Assembly: GCA_022749755.1 (NCBI GenBank)
Contig: CM040451.1
Span: forward strand, 9,127,871 to 9,191,870
Origin: Azadirachta indica
Taxonomy: Eukaryota; Streptophyta; Magnoliopsida; Sapindales; Meliaceae
Direction: 5' to 3'
Length of the DNA: 64,000 nucleotides
Under the pieces are notes generated by a model that was not told where the DNA came from, did not search any database, and was given only the letters and a program-made list of their open reading frames with translations. Shown here one piece after another: positions 38,740 to 50,260 of this stretch (position 1 is the stretch's first letter; each line of letters starts with the position of its first letter). A program made the position numbers and the translations under genes.

Positions 38740-40830
38740 GCAAATAACGATATTTAAATATCATCATTATTAGGTTGAGTAGAAATTTAATATGGTTTCA
38801 TATACAATAGATTTGAGCACATAATTTGAATCCTTGGAATAAAAAAAAAAATAGTATTAATTTATTTGGATCCAAGCGTTAAAACCATCAAATTAAAAAG
38901 AGTTTATACGCATGAATATTAAACAACTTAAATATTATTCTTCAGGCCTTTACTTTAGAACTTAAATTTTAAATCCTTATTTTTACTAGGTGATATGTTA
39001 AATAACCTATATACTATTTAGAAATTAAATAATAAACACCCATTTTTAACATGCATATTTATAATAAACAATTAAAATATTATCGTTTAGATTCTCATCT
39101 TCGAACTTAATTAAGATAGAATTACTTTTATTTAATAGCGGATATTATCAATGCCTATAGATACATGATATGTATAGATTTTATTGAGGTACATTACTAC
39201 AAATTTGAACATAAATGGTTTGTTAAATATTATTTTAGAGTTAGTGTTGCATCCAGAGTTGAGCTATCTACATATGTAGCTGAACCGCGTGAATGTGAAG
39301 TAAATATTAAAAATAATAATTAAAAGCAATCCATTGAATTTTTATTTTGAATTTATTTTGGGTAAAGATAGTATTTAGTTTTTATTTGTACTTTGAAATT
39401 ATTTTTTTAATTGTGTAAATAATAATTGGAGGAAATTTTTAAATAAGCACATCTCAAGTAAATTCTTTAAATTCATTTTTATGTATACAAAGAGCTAAGG
39501 CAAGTATTAAACATATTCTTCATTAATTATTTTAAACTTACTTTGTTTGTTTAAATATTATTCAACTTTTAATAATCTCAAGTAATTAATTATTATCTTA
39601 AATAATGTAAAAGATATAAGAAATGTAAAAGAGATTGTATTTAACTTACTATTAATTAGTTCAATACTATATATAGAGCAAGTATATCAAAGTTTAGTTG
39701 CCTTCTCATTGTGGAATTGGTTAACCATACAGGTATCATATTCTTTTCCCTTCCTTTCAATGCAACTTTAAGAATAATAGATGTCGTACTATACAGGTAA
39801 ATTCAAGAATCATTTCTTATATCTTTTATTAACATTAAACTTCATTTTTGCCTAAATTTACATTTAAATCTTAATTGTAGCCTTTATTAGCATTTTAACT
39901 AATACTATAAAATGAGACTTAAAAGTTATATTTGTTAATATATATAGTTTAAATGCCATTATTCGTACGTGTTCTTCAACTTCGATCTTACAATTTTAAA
40001 TTGAGTAATAATTCAATACAATATACATAGTAGATTTGAACGCATAGTTTGATTCCTTAAAACACAAAAGATTAAATAATCTTTATCTGAATCTAAGCGA
40101 TAAACCCATCAAATAAAAAAGACTTTACACATGTGAATATTAAGCACAACTTAGATATTATTATTAAACCTTTGTTTTAACTTAGTAGCATGTTAAACAG
40201 TCTAAATACTATTTAGATATTAAATTATAAAAACCCATTTTTAAATTGTATATTTATAAACAACTAAATATTATCATTCAGATTCTTATTTTTGAGTTCA
40301 ATTAAAATATAAACCTCAGTTTTACTTAGTGTAGTGGACGTTTATCACTACCTATATATACATGATAGTTAGAGATTCTATCCAGCTATGTTGCTACAGA
40401 TTTGAACAAAAATAATATATCAAATATCATTTTGAAATTAGTGTTACGTGTAAGGTTGACATGTTTGAATATATACTTAAACTACATAATAATAACAATT
40501 CAAAGCAATCAATTGGATTTTTATTTTGAACATTATCTTGGATAAATTAGTATTTAATTGATTTTTATTAGTACTCTGAATAATTTTTTTCTTTTGTAAA
40601 TAATGGTTGGAGAAAATTTTTAAGTAAACACAACTCAAGTAAATTTTTTAAATCCATTTTTACAAAATGAGCTAATACATTAATTGTTAAACATGTTATT
40701 TAAAATTACTTTGTTTTATAAATATTATTCAACTTCTACCATCTCAAGTAATTAATTATTATCTTACATAGTGTGAAAAATATAAGAAACGTCGTTTGAT
40801 CAAATATAGTAGTAATTGTGTAATGAGAAT
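38740..40830. repeat. Two tandem ~1-kb non-coding units
   Basis: The units run about 38740-39745 and 39746-40830. They share ordered blocks such as TGATAAACCCATCAAATAAA, CAAGTAATTAATTATTATCT and the junction phrase TTCCCTTCCTTTCAATGCAAC. They also match 45110-47210 and 52300-54480 in the same orientation. No open frame is conserved between copies, so they look non-coding. Confidence 0.72.
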
Positions 40831-40856
40831 ACACACACACACACACACACACACAC
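40831..40856. repeat. (AC)n microsatellite
   Basis: 26-base CA run. The paralogous position at 47.3 kb carries a (GT)n run and a hairpin instead. Confidence 0.9.
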
Positions 40857-40857
40857 C

Positions 40858-41030
40858 CATACATATAGCATAACTTCTCTCCAGTCCTCACTAATGGTCT
40901 TTCATCAACTCCTCTCCAGTTACCACCACAAGCTCCTCGCAATATTACCAAACAAATGCTCCTCTCACCACCAAAAACGACTAAACCGTCTCGTTTTTTT
41001 ATTTTTGATTTTGATTTTGCTCGTTTTAAG
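40858..41030 (+). repeat. Copy of a leader-like segment, also present at 47331-47500
   Basis: CATAACTTCTCTCCAGTCCTC through ACGACTAAACC is shared with 47331-47450. In this copy it is joined directly to a third copy of the LTP downstream flank (about 41031-41220, similar to 42571-42770), which marks a duplication breakpoint near 41030. Confidence 0.6.
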
Positions 41031-41849
41031 AAAATCAAATACTAAAATTCTTACATTATCAAAATCTTAATAAACCCAACAAGCAAATAAAAGAATAGAT
41101 TAAGAGAAAAAAATTAAAAGCAAATACATAATTAAGCATATAAATTTTTACTTTTTTCGTATAATTAATTAACAGACCTGCTACAAGCTTAACACTTCTA
41201 ACATGTTGCCGTCCCGACTCTTATGTTGTAAATAATAGTAAGTATTAAATTATTAAAAGTGAGAAAATTATATTTTATCTTGTTATTTCACTATATTTAC
41301 TGACAAAAATAATAATAATAATGTAACAAGTCAAATTGACGGAAGCTGAGACAAATAAATATTTATTTGTTTTCTCGAAACTCATAAGTATGTACCACCT
41401 AAAAATTTAAATATCCTCTATTTTTCTAAAAACAAAAGTAGGTAGGAATAGCTCATTATTAATTATTACTCTTCGTGGAATTATATAATACAATAAAAAC
41501 AAGTCTGCTTTAATTTATATTATGTTGAATTGTCACTTAATCCTAAAAAAAATTGAATGTAAAAGCAAAGTATATTATTTACTTATGTTATCAAATCTTA
41601 TATTAAGCATGCACATAATATTGTCTTTGTATTAATTAATATATATTAGTTAATGAAGTGGCAATTGGTTTCTCATTTCTCAAACAATTTGAGAAATTAT
41701 AAATAAATTTTAAAATTTTTAATTTTTAATAATAAAAAAAGAATATAATTTTTTTAAAAAATATTTATTCTTAAATAAGATATCTACAAAAGTGGCAGTC
41801 CTACCAGAGATTGGAACCCATTCCTTCGTACACCATTCAGCCAAAAGTT

Positions 41850-42060
41850 AGATGATTTTTTCTTTTTTTTTTTTTTTTTTTTTTTTTTATATTTCAAATT
41901 ACATATACAAGCTAAAAATATTATAAATCAAAACTCTATTGGGAATGCAGCCCAAATATCTCCTCACACAATTAATGAAATTTTCTACTAAAAGAGCCTC
42001 ACATTTTTGTAAAGTGTGTGATCTAAGCCCTTGCCCTCCAATTAAGGGTAAAGGCTGGAT
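41850..42060 (-). mobile_element. Short retro-insertion with poly(A) tail (poly-T on + strand)
   Basis: A T-run of 26 at 41863-41888 is followed by ~160 bases of ordinary composition that are absent from arm 1. Read on the - strand this is a unique body followed by a poly(A) tail, as left by a 5'-truncated LINE or other retroposed RNA. Short TCATC repeats at the edges might be a target duplication, but they are too short to be sure. Confidence 0.45.
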
Positions 42061-42926
42061 GACTTGAATCGTCTCTGTTTGTTAACTTTTGGTGAGTTAC
42101 TTGGGACGAATTTGGTAATACGTATTGAAACGTATTAAAATAAATGGAATGCATTGTGCTGCATTCTATCTATTAATGAATTTAATATAGTAATATATTT
42201 AACGTTATATTAAGTTGCAAAATATTAAATATATATATATCTCAATATTTTTTATTTTTTAATATGTTTCTATTATTAATTTAAAAATTCAAAAATATTA
42301 ATGTCAGTCATGCTTGATATTTTTGAGATTTCGTTAATTGATCTTCACACTCACACAATCATCATTGTCATTTGATCCACCATTTATAAAAAAAAAAAAT
42401 ATTGATATAATAGAATGAGAACCATTAAATTATTTGATAAAACAATATTTATACAAAAGATAACGAAATGAGGCCATTAAATCAATTTAATAATAACTTT
42501 GGTTAACACATTTTACTTTAAATTAAATATTTATTCTATATATATATATACATGTTATAAATTCGATTTTTGTAAGAAAATCAAATACTGACATCCCCAC
42601 ATTATGAAAACCTTAATAAAACCAATAAGCAAAGGAAAGAATAGATCAAGAGAAAAAAAAAAAATTAAAAGCACATAACAATCAAGCATATTTTTAGTTT
42701 CTTCGTATAATTAGTTAACAGAACTGCTATATGACTTTAAGCACTTCTGATAACAAGTGCACAGATTTCACAGATATATACATAACAAAGCGTGCGAAAT
42801 TTATTTGTTTATTATTTGATGAGTTCGTTCATGGGAAGCTTAATTAATTATTGTTTGAACTTATTAATTTATTTAGCAGTACATAACAGTAGTAGTAGCA
42901 TTACTGCCAATGCCCACGGATATTCT

Positions 42927-43343
42927 TCATGGACAAGTAGCATTAGCATCAATGCTAAAACCAAGGTTGACACCACATGCTGCTTGAATTTGTGCAGAGA
43001 CAGAGATAGATGTGTTCCGGCTGGGGTTCGGCGTCGGGCTGGTAGGAGGAGCGGCGGGGGATGCACTTGCAGCGCCTGCTGTGATACTCAGACGAGCACA
43101 TTCACATGTTGTTCTGATCCCTAAGAAGGGAGACAATGCTCGGGTAACTTGAAGGGCAAGGCAACAATCTACAGGCACACGGCCGGTCAACGGTCCGGCC
43201 CGGAGGGTTCCGTTACAGGGTCTGATATTGATCGGCAAAATTGAGCAGATGGCATGAGGGTTTGTTGGTGATATTGTGCTGCTGGCCTTGGTGACTAGCA
43301 CTACCACCAAGAGGAGGAGCAATGCTTTGTTGAAGAAACTCAT
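42927..43343 (-). CDS. Lipid-transfer-protein-like secreted protein with Pro-rich insert
   Basis: Intact intronless 138-aa protein. The start at 43343 (MSFFNKALLLLLVVVLVTKA) gives a textbook signal peptide and is conserved in the other two copies, although the frame is open for 27 codons further upstream. Eight cysteines fit the nsLTP/AAI fold: C33, C43, C60-C61, C80-E-C82, C123, C137. Spacing is 9-16-CC-18-CXC-40-13. The hydrophilic residue in CXC and the 9 and 13 gaps resemble type 1 nsLTPs, but the C82-C123 loop is 40 residues rather than the usual ~20-25. It holds an Ala/Ser/Pro/Thr-rich run at about 89-112 with SP, AP, TP and PP dipeptides. Such proteins bind lipids outside the plasma membrane, and the SP/AP/TP motifs could be hydroxylated and arabinogalactosylated. 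There is no GPI signal. The ligand is unknown. Confidence 0.88.
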   Translation of the reverse strand: MSFFNKALLLLLVVVLVTKASSTISPTNPHAICSILPINIRPCNGTLRAGPLTGRVPVDCCLALQVTRALSPFLGIRTTCECARLSITAGAASASPAAPPTSPTPNPSRNTSISVSAQIQAACGVNLGFSIDANATCP

Positions 43344-43427
43344 TTTGTTTTCGGAATCAATATTTGTATTCTGGAATTTTTTTCTCGTGTTGCTTGTTGC
43401 ATGCAAGTATAAGACTAACTGCATGGC

Positions 43428-43436
43428 TATATATAG
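43428..43436 (-). promoter_or_regulatory. TATA box of the intact LTP-like gene
   Basis: CTATATATAG on the - strand, about 85 bases before the ATG. The same box and spacing occur in the pseudogene copy. CATGCA motifs lie between it and the ATG, i.e. probably in the leader. Confidence 0.65.
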
Positions 43437-44138
43437 AGAGAGCGAACAGAGTATCCTACTTCATTTAAAGCTATGTATATGTATAGAGTTGATAAATTAA
43501 TAATATTTATTTAATTTAGGTTTTTTTGGAGATAAAATGTAGGGTAGGATACTATTAAGTAGATTATTTAATAAAATTATATCATGTATTTAAATTATTT
43601 ATCGTTAATATTATTACCGATGTTGCAATTAATTGATTTTAAAATAAACATGTATATGATAATTTTTTATATATCAATTACATAATGTTTTCATCTCATT
43701 TAACACCATATTTTTCATTGAATTAATTAATCATAGTATTGAAATTAAAAAAAAATTAAAATAAATGAGATAATTTCAGACTTGTTAAAATTTTTTCACC
43801 AAAAGCTTCCTTAGTATAAGAAAGTTTATGTAATTATTAATCAAGTACATTTCATAATATATTAAAATAACATTGAGAGATAATCCATTTTTAAAATTAA
43901 ATATCACCTATAACTCAGAACTTATTATAAGAGGTAGATGAAAGGAAATTCTATAACCATTGGCAATTAACTTTCATATTATTTTTTATTACACAACAAA
44001 AGTAGACGTTTAACAATTACAATTAATGTATAAAAAAGGGAATTTACTATAGATTATATTTAATAATTTACTGTTAGTTCAATACCCTAGACTAAGTTTA
44101 TTAAGTTTATGTAGCCTTCTCCTCATGAAAATTGATTT

Positions 44139-44854
44139 CGGGGTTGTTTGATTTTTTATCTGAAATCTGAATATAATTATTCATATGCATAAAAGTTGTT
44201 TGTTTTTTAAATTATATCTAAATATTTGTTAAAAATATTTGAATATAATTAATTTAAAAATTTTGACTTAAATCTGAATAAGTAAATGTCTGAATAATTA
44301 AATATTTTTATTTTTCAAAAATATCCCTATTTTATTAATATATTTACTAACGAAATTAAAATTTTATTTAACTATTTTTGACATATCTCCTTTCTATTAT
44401 GGGTCCCCTCTACTTATCTTCTGAATATTATTTATTTTATATTTTAATTATTGCAATAAATTTGTATACTTATATAATTACAATTAGATTATAATATGAC
44501 TTATTATTTTTATTTAATTTTTGTTAATCTTTATATCATCGATTATAAATTATTTGTTAAAAAAAATATGTACCAAACAAATAAAATAATATACATAATA
44601 ATATAATTTACTAATTTTTTTTTATCTATTATTGTACTAATATAATCAAAATTATTATAAATATAAGTATTTTTTTAAAGGGGTACATATGTCAAAACAT
44701 CAATTTTCAGTCTTTTTATTTTATTAAAACGAATAACTTAATAATTATTTTCAAATATTTTAAAATAAAAATAAATATATCATTTAAATTTATATTTCAG
44801 TTAATTTAAATTTTAGTCATATTCAAAGTTCGTAAAAAAAAAATAAACGCTACC
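44139..44854. mobile_element. MITE-like insertion in arm 2
   Basis: Arm 1 (about 35440) and the other unit copies run continuously through this point, so they provide empty sites. Termini are loosely inverted: GGGGTTGTTTGATTTTTT at the left, and GGTAGCGTTTATTTTTTT reading inward from the right. The body is AT-rich and non-coding. The GGGGTTGTTTG-type end resembles Harbinger/Tourist or hAT MITEs. The target duplication is unclear. Confidence 0.6.
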
Positions 44855-45066
44855 TAATTATACATATAATATTTTTTAATTTCCCTTCCGTAATGCATGC
44901 AATTTGAAGAACACTAAATGTCGTACTGTACACGTAAATTTCAGCATCTTTTATTAATATTAAACTAACTTTTGAACTAAATTAGCATTTAAATCCTAAT
45001 TATAGCATTTATTAACATTCAAACCGATACTATAAGATGAGACTTAAGAATATGTTTTTTAAAATA

Positions 45067-45088
45067 TATATATATATATATATATAGA
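45067..45088. repeat. (AT)n microsatellite
   Basis: Dinucleotide run inside the start of the ~1.2-kb repeat unit. Confidence 0.8.
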
Positions 45089-45109
45089 GTTTAAATACCA
45101 GTTATTTGC

Positions 45110-47210
45110 GTTTTTAACTTTGATCTTAGATTATTAGCTTGAGTAGCAATTTAATATGGTATCATATATAATAGATTTGAACACATAATTTGAATCCTTG
45201 GAATACAAAAAATAAATAATATTAATTAATTGGGATCCAAGTGATAAACTCATCAATAAAAAAAGAGTTTATGTGCATGAATATTAAACAATTTAAATAT
45301 TATTCTTTAGGCCTTTACTTTAGAACTTGAATTGTAAATCCCTATTGGTAGCATGTTAAATACCCTACATACTATTTAGAAATCAAATTATAAATATCAA
45401 TTTTAAACATATACATTTATAATAAACAGTTAAAATATTATCGTTCATATTCTTATTTTCAAAATTAATTAAGATATAAATACTCACTTTTACTTAATAG
45501 TAGAAATTACCAAAGTCTATAGATACATGATAGGTAGAGATTTTATCCAAGTACATTAAAATAAATTTAAACATAAATAGTTTGTTAAATATTATTTTGA
45601 AATTAGTGTTGCATCTAGAGTTGCCTTGTCTATATATGTACCTGAACTACGTGAATGTGAAGTAAATGTTACAAATAATAATAATAATAATTAAAAGCAA
45701 TTTATGGAATTTTTATTTTGAATTTATTTTGGATAAAGATAGTATTTGGTTTTTATTTGTACTTTGTATTTTTTTTTACTGTGTAAATAATAATTGGAGG
45801 AAATTTTAAACAAGCATATCTCAAGTAAATTCTTTAAATTCACTTTCATATATAAAATGAGCTAATGCAAGTATTAAACGTTTTCTTCATTAATTATTTT
45901 AAAATTATTATTTTTTAAAAATATTATTCGATTTCTAATAATCTCAAGTAATTAATTATTATCTTAAATAATGTAAAAGATACAAGAAATGTACTGGAGA
46001 TTGTATTTAACTTACTATTAATTAGTTCAAACTATATACAGAGCAAATGTATCAAAGTCTAATTGCCTTCTGATTGTGGAATTGACTAACTATACATATA
46101 TCATATTCGTTTCCCTTCCTTTCAATGCAACTTCAAGAACAATAGATGTCGTACTATGCATGTAAATTCCAGAGTCATTTCTTATCTTTTATTGACATTA
46201 AACTTAATTTTAGCCTAAATTTGCATCTAAATCTTAATTGTAGCCTTTATTAGCATTTTAACTAATGCTATATAAATTGAGACTTAAGAAAATGTTTAGT
46301 AAATATAGTTTAATACCATTATTCATGTTCTTTAACCTCGATCTTAAACTCTTAGATTGAGTAATAATACAATATAGTATATCATAATAGATCTGAATAC
46401 ATAGTTTGATTCCTTAAAACACAAAATATTAAATAATATTTATCTGAATCCAAGTGATAAACCCATCAAATAAAAAAAAGAGTTTACACACGTGAATATT
46501 AAATACAACTCAAATATTATTATCTAGGACTTTACCTTAATTTTATTGTAAATCCTTATTTTAACGCGGTACCATTTAAACAGCCTAAATACTATTTAGA
46601 TTTCAAATTATAAACACCCATTTTTAAATTGTATACTTATTAACAGCTAAAATATTATCATTCAAGTTTTTATCGTCGAGCTTAATTAAAATATAAATAC
46701 TCAATTTTACTTAGATATTTATCATTACCTACATATACTTAATAGTTAGAGATTCTATCTGGCTACATTGTTACAAATTTGATCATAAATAGTTTATTAA
46801 GTATCATTTTAGAATTAGTGTCGTGTCTAGGGTTGCCATGTCTATATATATACCTAAACTACATGAAAGTGAAGTAAATATTAAAAAATAGTAACAACAA
46901 TTAAAAGCAATCAATTAGATTTTTATTTTGAATTTTATCTTGGATAAAGTTAGTATTTAATTGATTTTTATTAATATTCTGAATAATTTTTTTCTTTTGT
47001 AAATAATGATAGGAGAAAATTTTTAAATAAACACAACTCAAGTAGATTTTTTAAATCCATTTTTACAAGATGAGCTAATACATTAATTGTTAAACATGTT
47101 ATTTATTAATTTAATTATACCCATCTCAAGTAATTAATTATTATCTTACATAAAGTGAAAAATCTAAGAAATTGTCGTTTGATCAATTATATATAGTAGT
47201 AATTGTATAA
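45110..47210. repeat. Two tandem ~1.2-kb non-coding units (second array)
   Basis: The same ordered blocks as 38740-40830, in the same orientation. The junction phrase TTCCCTTCC occurs at 44881 and 46111 (spacing 1230). No coding frame is conserved. Confidence 0.72.
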
Positions 47211-47259
47211 TGAGAATACATACAAACATATATGTATGCATGTATGTATGTATTCTCAT
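47210..47259. repeat. 50-bp near-perfect hairpin
   Basis: ATGAGAATACATAC at the left pairs with GTATGTATTCTCAT at the right, with TATG-rich complementary sequence between. It sits where the paralogous copy at 40.83 kb has a plain (AC)n run. Confidence 0.75.
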
Positions 47260-47310
47260 AATACAATTAGAGATCACTTATTAAAATACATATATACACA
47301 ATATGTATAT

Positions 47311-47329
47311 GTGTGTGTGTGTGTGTGTA
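47311..47329. repeat. (GT)n microsatellite
   Basis: Short GT run before the leader-like segment. Confidence 0.85.
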
Positions 47330-47330
47330 T

Positions 47331-47830
47331 TGCATAACTTCTCTCCAGTCCTCACTAATGGTCTTCCATCAACTCCACTCCGGTTGCCACCGCAAGTTCC
47401 TCGCAATATTATCGAACAAAGCTCCTTTCACCACCAAAAACGACTAAACCTTCTCGTTTTTTTATTTTTGTTTTTGATTTTGCATTTTTTTTTTATTTTC
47501 TTGCTTTTTAGTTTTAAGATATTTTATCCAGAGTTTTCTGAAATTCGGTTTGTTCTCTTTTGAGAATTTTGGGAATTTTTATGTGTTGTTAATATTTGAA
47601 AGGGTATTGTTGAGGTAGATCAATTAAATTTTTGCTAAAAATTGAAATCGTTATGTTGATTTTGACGTGGGAAAGTTGTGTTCTTTGATTGTTTGATGCT
47701 ATATGCCTTTAATCTTGGCAGATAAGACATAGTAAAAGAAATGGTTGATGGAATGGCAACTTCAAGTGGGCTCAGCATGTCTAAGGTTTATGAAAAATAA
47801 AGTCTGTGTGTTCTCACATTGTGAATCCAA
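47331..47830 (+). other. Possible captured 5' gene fragment (leader, intron, first codons)
   Basis: A CT-rich leader-like stretch (47331-47460) is followed by T-rich, intron-like sequence ending in a good acceptor (TTAATCTTGGCAG, about 47709-47721). Then an ATG near 47742 opens a short frame reading MVDGMATSSGLSMSKVYEK before a stop. Composition is more gene-like than the surroundings. I do not recognise the product. The leader portion is also present at 40858-41030, so the fragment was duplicated. Confidence 0.3.
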
Positions 47831-47995
47831 TCACGGATGTTGTGATCAAATGCCCATTTTCTCAAATTAAATTTCTTGAAGAAATAGGAAATGGTTCAAA
47901 TATCTCTTCTTGCGAGTTTAGTTTATGGGGTGTTTAATTCTTGATTTGAACATAGTTTCAAAAAATCTTAATGCCAATGGGATGTAAATGAAATT

Positions 47996-48900
47996 GTTTT
48001 TTTTTTTTTTAAGAAACACAAATTTTGAATTATTTATGGTAACATAATTGTCAATATTTTTTTTTAAATAAACCTTGACTAACAAGGTAAATTTATTAAA
48101 AATAAAATTAAAAAAATACAATGAAAGGGGACACAATGAGCCTTACCCTTTAATAAAAAAACAGGAAGAGGAAACACCTAGAGGATTATGAGAAAGTATA
48201 ACAGGGGAACCATTAACATCATAGGATAACAAGCCACCAATTGAAGCAAGATAGAAGGACCACCAATGTAGCGAATCATAACATAACCCCAGATTGGCCA
48301 TGGCATCAGCCACTGAATTATTCTCCCGAAACGAATGAGTGCACCTAAACTTCATCTGCCAAGTTAAGATTTTGCAATTAAGCCACCGAGTTTGCAACTT
48401 CCAAGGAGGAAGAATAGAGCTTTTAAGAAGAAGCCGAATAACCAGTAACGAATCACTTTCCAACCAGAGATTCACCTACCCATTTTCAAAAGCAAGTTCA
48501 ATAGCTAAGATAACAGCCATAATCTCTGCATAATATGCTGTTTGATTGCCAAGAGCTAAATCAAAACCGCCCAGGAAATCACCATTGGTATTCATTCCTA
48601 AAAACACCACCACAAGCTGATGGACCCGAATTTCCTTTGGCCAGCCCATCCGTTTTCACCTTGATCCAACCAACAGGTGGTGGACGCCACCGAAGGATAA
48701 ACACCCGCGGAGCTCTGCTCAATTGCCACAGAATACCCAAGGCCAAAAAGAATATCTCTATCAGCTCCAGAACTCACAAAACCTGGACAGAATTTAGCAA
48801 CAAAACACAGATGAGCAAGAATATCCGGCTGAACCCGTTAGACAGAAGGAGATTCATCTTCAAACCTTTGCCGATTTCTATATAATTTGCGAATATAATT
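47996..48900 (-). mobile_element. LINE (non-LTR retrotransposon) 3' remnant with RNase H domain
   Basis: On the - strand, broken frames give a recognisable plant LINE tail. First comes the linker LYRNRQRFEDESPS (about 48840-48885). Then an RNase H-like domain follows: KVKTDG (first Asp), YYAEIMAVILAIELAFENG (Glu), LWLESDS (Asp), and RENNSVADAMANLG (Asp). The domain is split by a frameshift near 48590 and a TAG just before the segment 48143-48475. A T-run at about 47998-48011 is a plausible poly(A) tail of the - strand element. It is inactive, lacking the reverse transcriptase and endonuclease regions. Confidence 0.8.
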
Positions 48901-49230
48901 TCATATTTAGTGGAATATATCGTGTAAACTTTGATCCCAGGTAATTCAGTCTTAGGCCTTTAATATGTCGACTCCACAACAAGGATTCCAACGATTATGA
49001 ATTGAGTTGGGCTAATGTTTCTACAAGAAACTTTGATTCCATAGGAGCAAGTCATAAGATTCAACACGATTCAAGTAACTCCTTAGATATATATGATACA
49101 AAATGGAACTTGTTTTATCCTTTGATTAAGTCCATATAAAGTGTTTTTCAAGAGCTAAGAGGAAATGCATCTCAATATATCATCTAGTAGGTATCTATAG
49201 GTATAAGAGATGTTACGTGATTTATATAGT
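48901..49230. other. Unassigned intergenic DNA
   Basis: No gene supported. It may include 5' parts of the LINE remnant too decayed to recognise. Confidence 0.4.
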
Positions 49231-49234
49231 GTGT

Positions 49235-50260
49235 GCGTAATACCCACAAGTGCACGAAATAGTAACAAGTAATACATTGACAAGAGAATGTCGATCCCAT
49301 GAGAAATACAATTAAGTATCAAAGATAATTAATTTTAAATTTATTTGAAGAATCGATTATCAATTTGAATGAAAAATTAAAATAGATAAAAATTAACTAC
49401 TTAACAAATTAAATTAAAAATTCAATTAATAGAAGGGCTGAAGATTTTATCATATTTTATCACATCCAATGCTTCAATTGACATTATTATGATTTAATAT
49501 CAATATTGCCAGTTAACCATCCTATTCTATTTGATAGTTTCTCTCAAAATTAATCGAAACTATTTTACACCTAAAAATTTATTATATCTCTGTGTAAATT
49601 TAATTAAGTGAAAGCATATTATAATTAGTGATAATTTTAATTTAAACTATATAAATCAAATAAGTACATCTCTGTCTAACATACAATTTATGACATTTAT
49701 CACACAGTTTAAATCTAATAATTAAAAAATGAATGTTTCTAGTAAATTAAATCATTACCCTAAAAAATAAGTCTGGTCACACATGAAATAGAGTTCAAGT
49801 TTAATCATAAAAAATTTAACAATCAAATACAAAATCTAAATAAACACCAAAATTATTCAATTTAAAATGAAATAAAATAAGAAAAGAGATAAAACTAGAA
49901 TTAGAGAGCTTTCATCCTCAAAACTTCATGCATCCATCCATCATTTCTTTGAATTTCTCCTCTTTATCTCTATCTTAATCTCTCTCTCTCTCTCTATCTC
50001 TCTTTTTTTTTTCTCTCTAAAACTCCGTTTTCTTAAGTGGCGTTGGTGGCTCATCATTAGAAAAATATGAAAATTTAAAACTCACTAAATCTGGCCATCC
50101 ATGACAGATTGATAAAAATAAATTAAAAATTAATGAAAAAACGTCACGTGGATCACAAATAGCACCGGCGCACAGGTGGCACAGCCGCGCCATAATTACC
50201 GCCAAGAGACAGTATGCACTGCGCTGGCGCGCCATTGATTTTGCCTGCAAATGTAAATTA
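49235..50260. repeat. Probable dispersed plant repeat (retroelement-derived)
   Basis: It begins with ACCCACAAGTGCACGAAATAG and a nearby TCGATCCCATGAGAAA phrase. It ends in a GC-rich stretch with repeated GCGC/GGCGC words (about 50140-50235). Both are features I associate with a widespread non-coding plant retroelement sequence. No domain is present, and the family name is not established. A (CT)n run sits at about 49978-50018. Confidence 0.35.

Larger units (their letters stand above)
41440..45110. repeat. Inverted-duplication arm 2 of the LTP complex
   Basis: Reverse-complement partner of 35165-38340, and carrier of the intact LTP-like gene. It is longer than arm 1 mainly because of two insertions, at about 41850-42050 and 44139-44854. 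The arms are separated by about 3 kb. Confidence 0.75.

Noticed and set aside
42792..43124. 110-codon + strand frame with several Cys
   Set aside because: Antisense to the intact LTP-like gene; the Cys pattern is not a known fold.
49235..50260. Protein-coding frame on the - strand at 50017-50250
   Set aside because: It is part of a probable non-coding dispersed repeat; no domain or homologous frame recognised.
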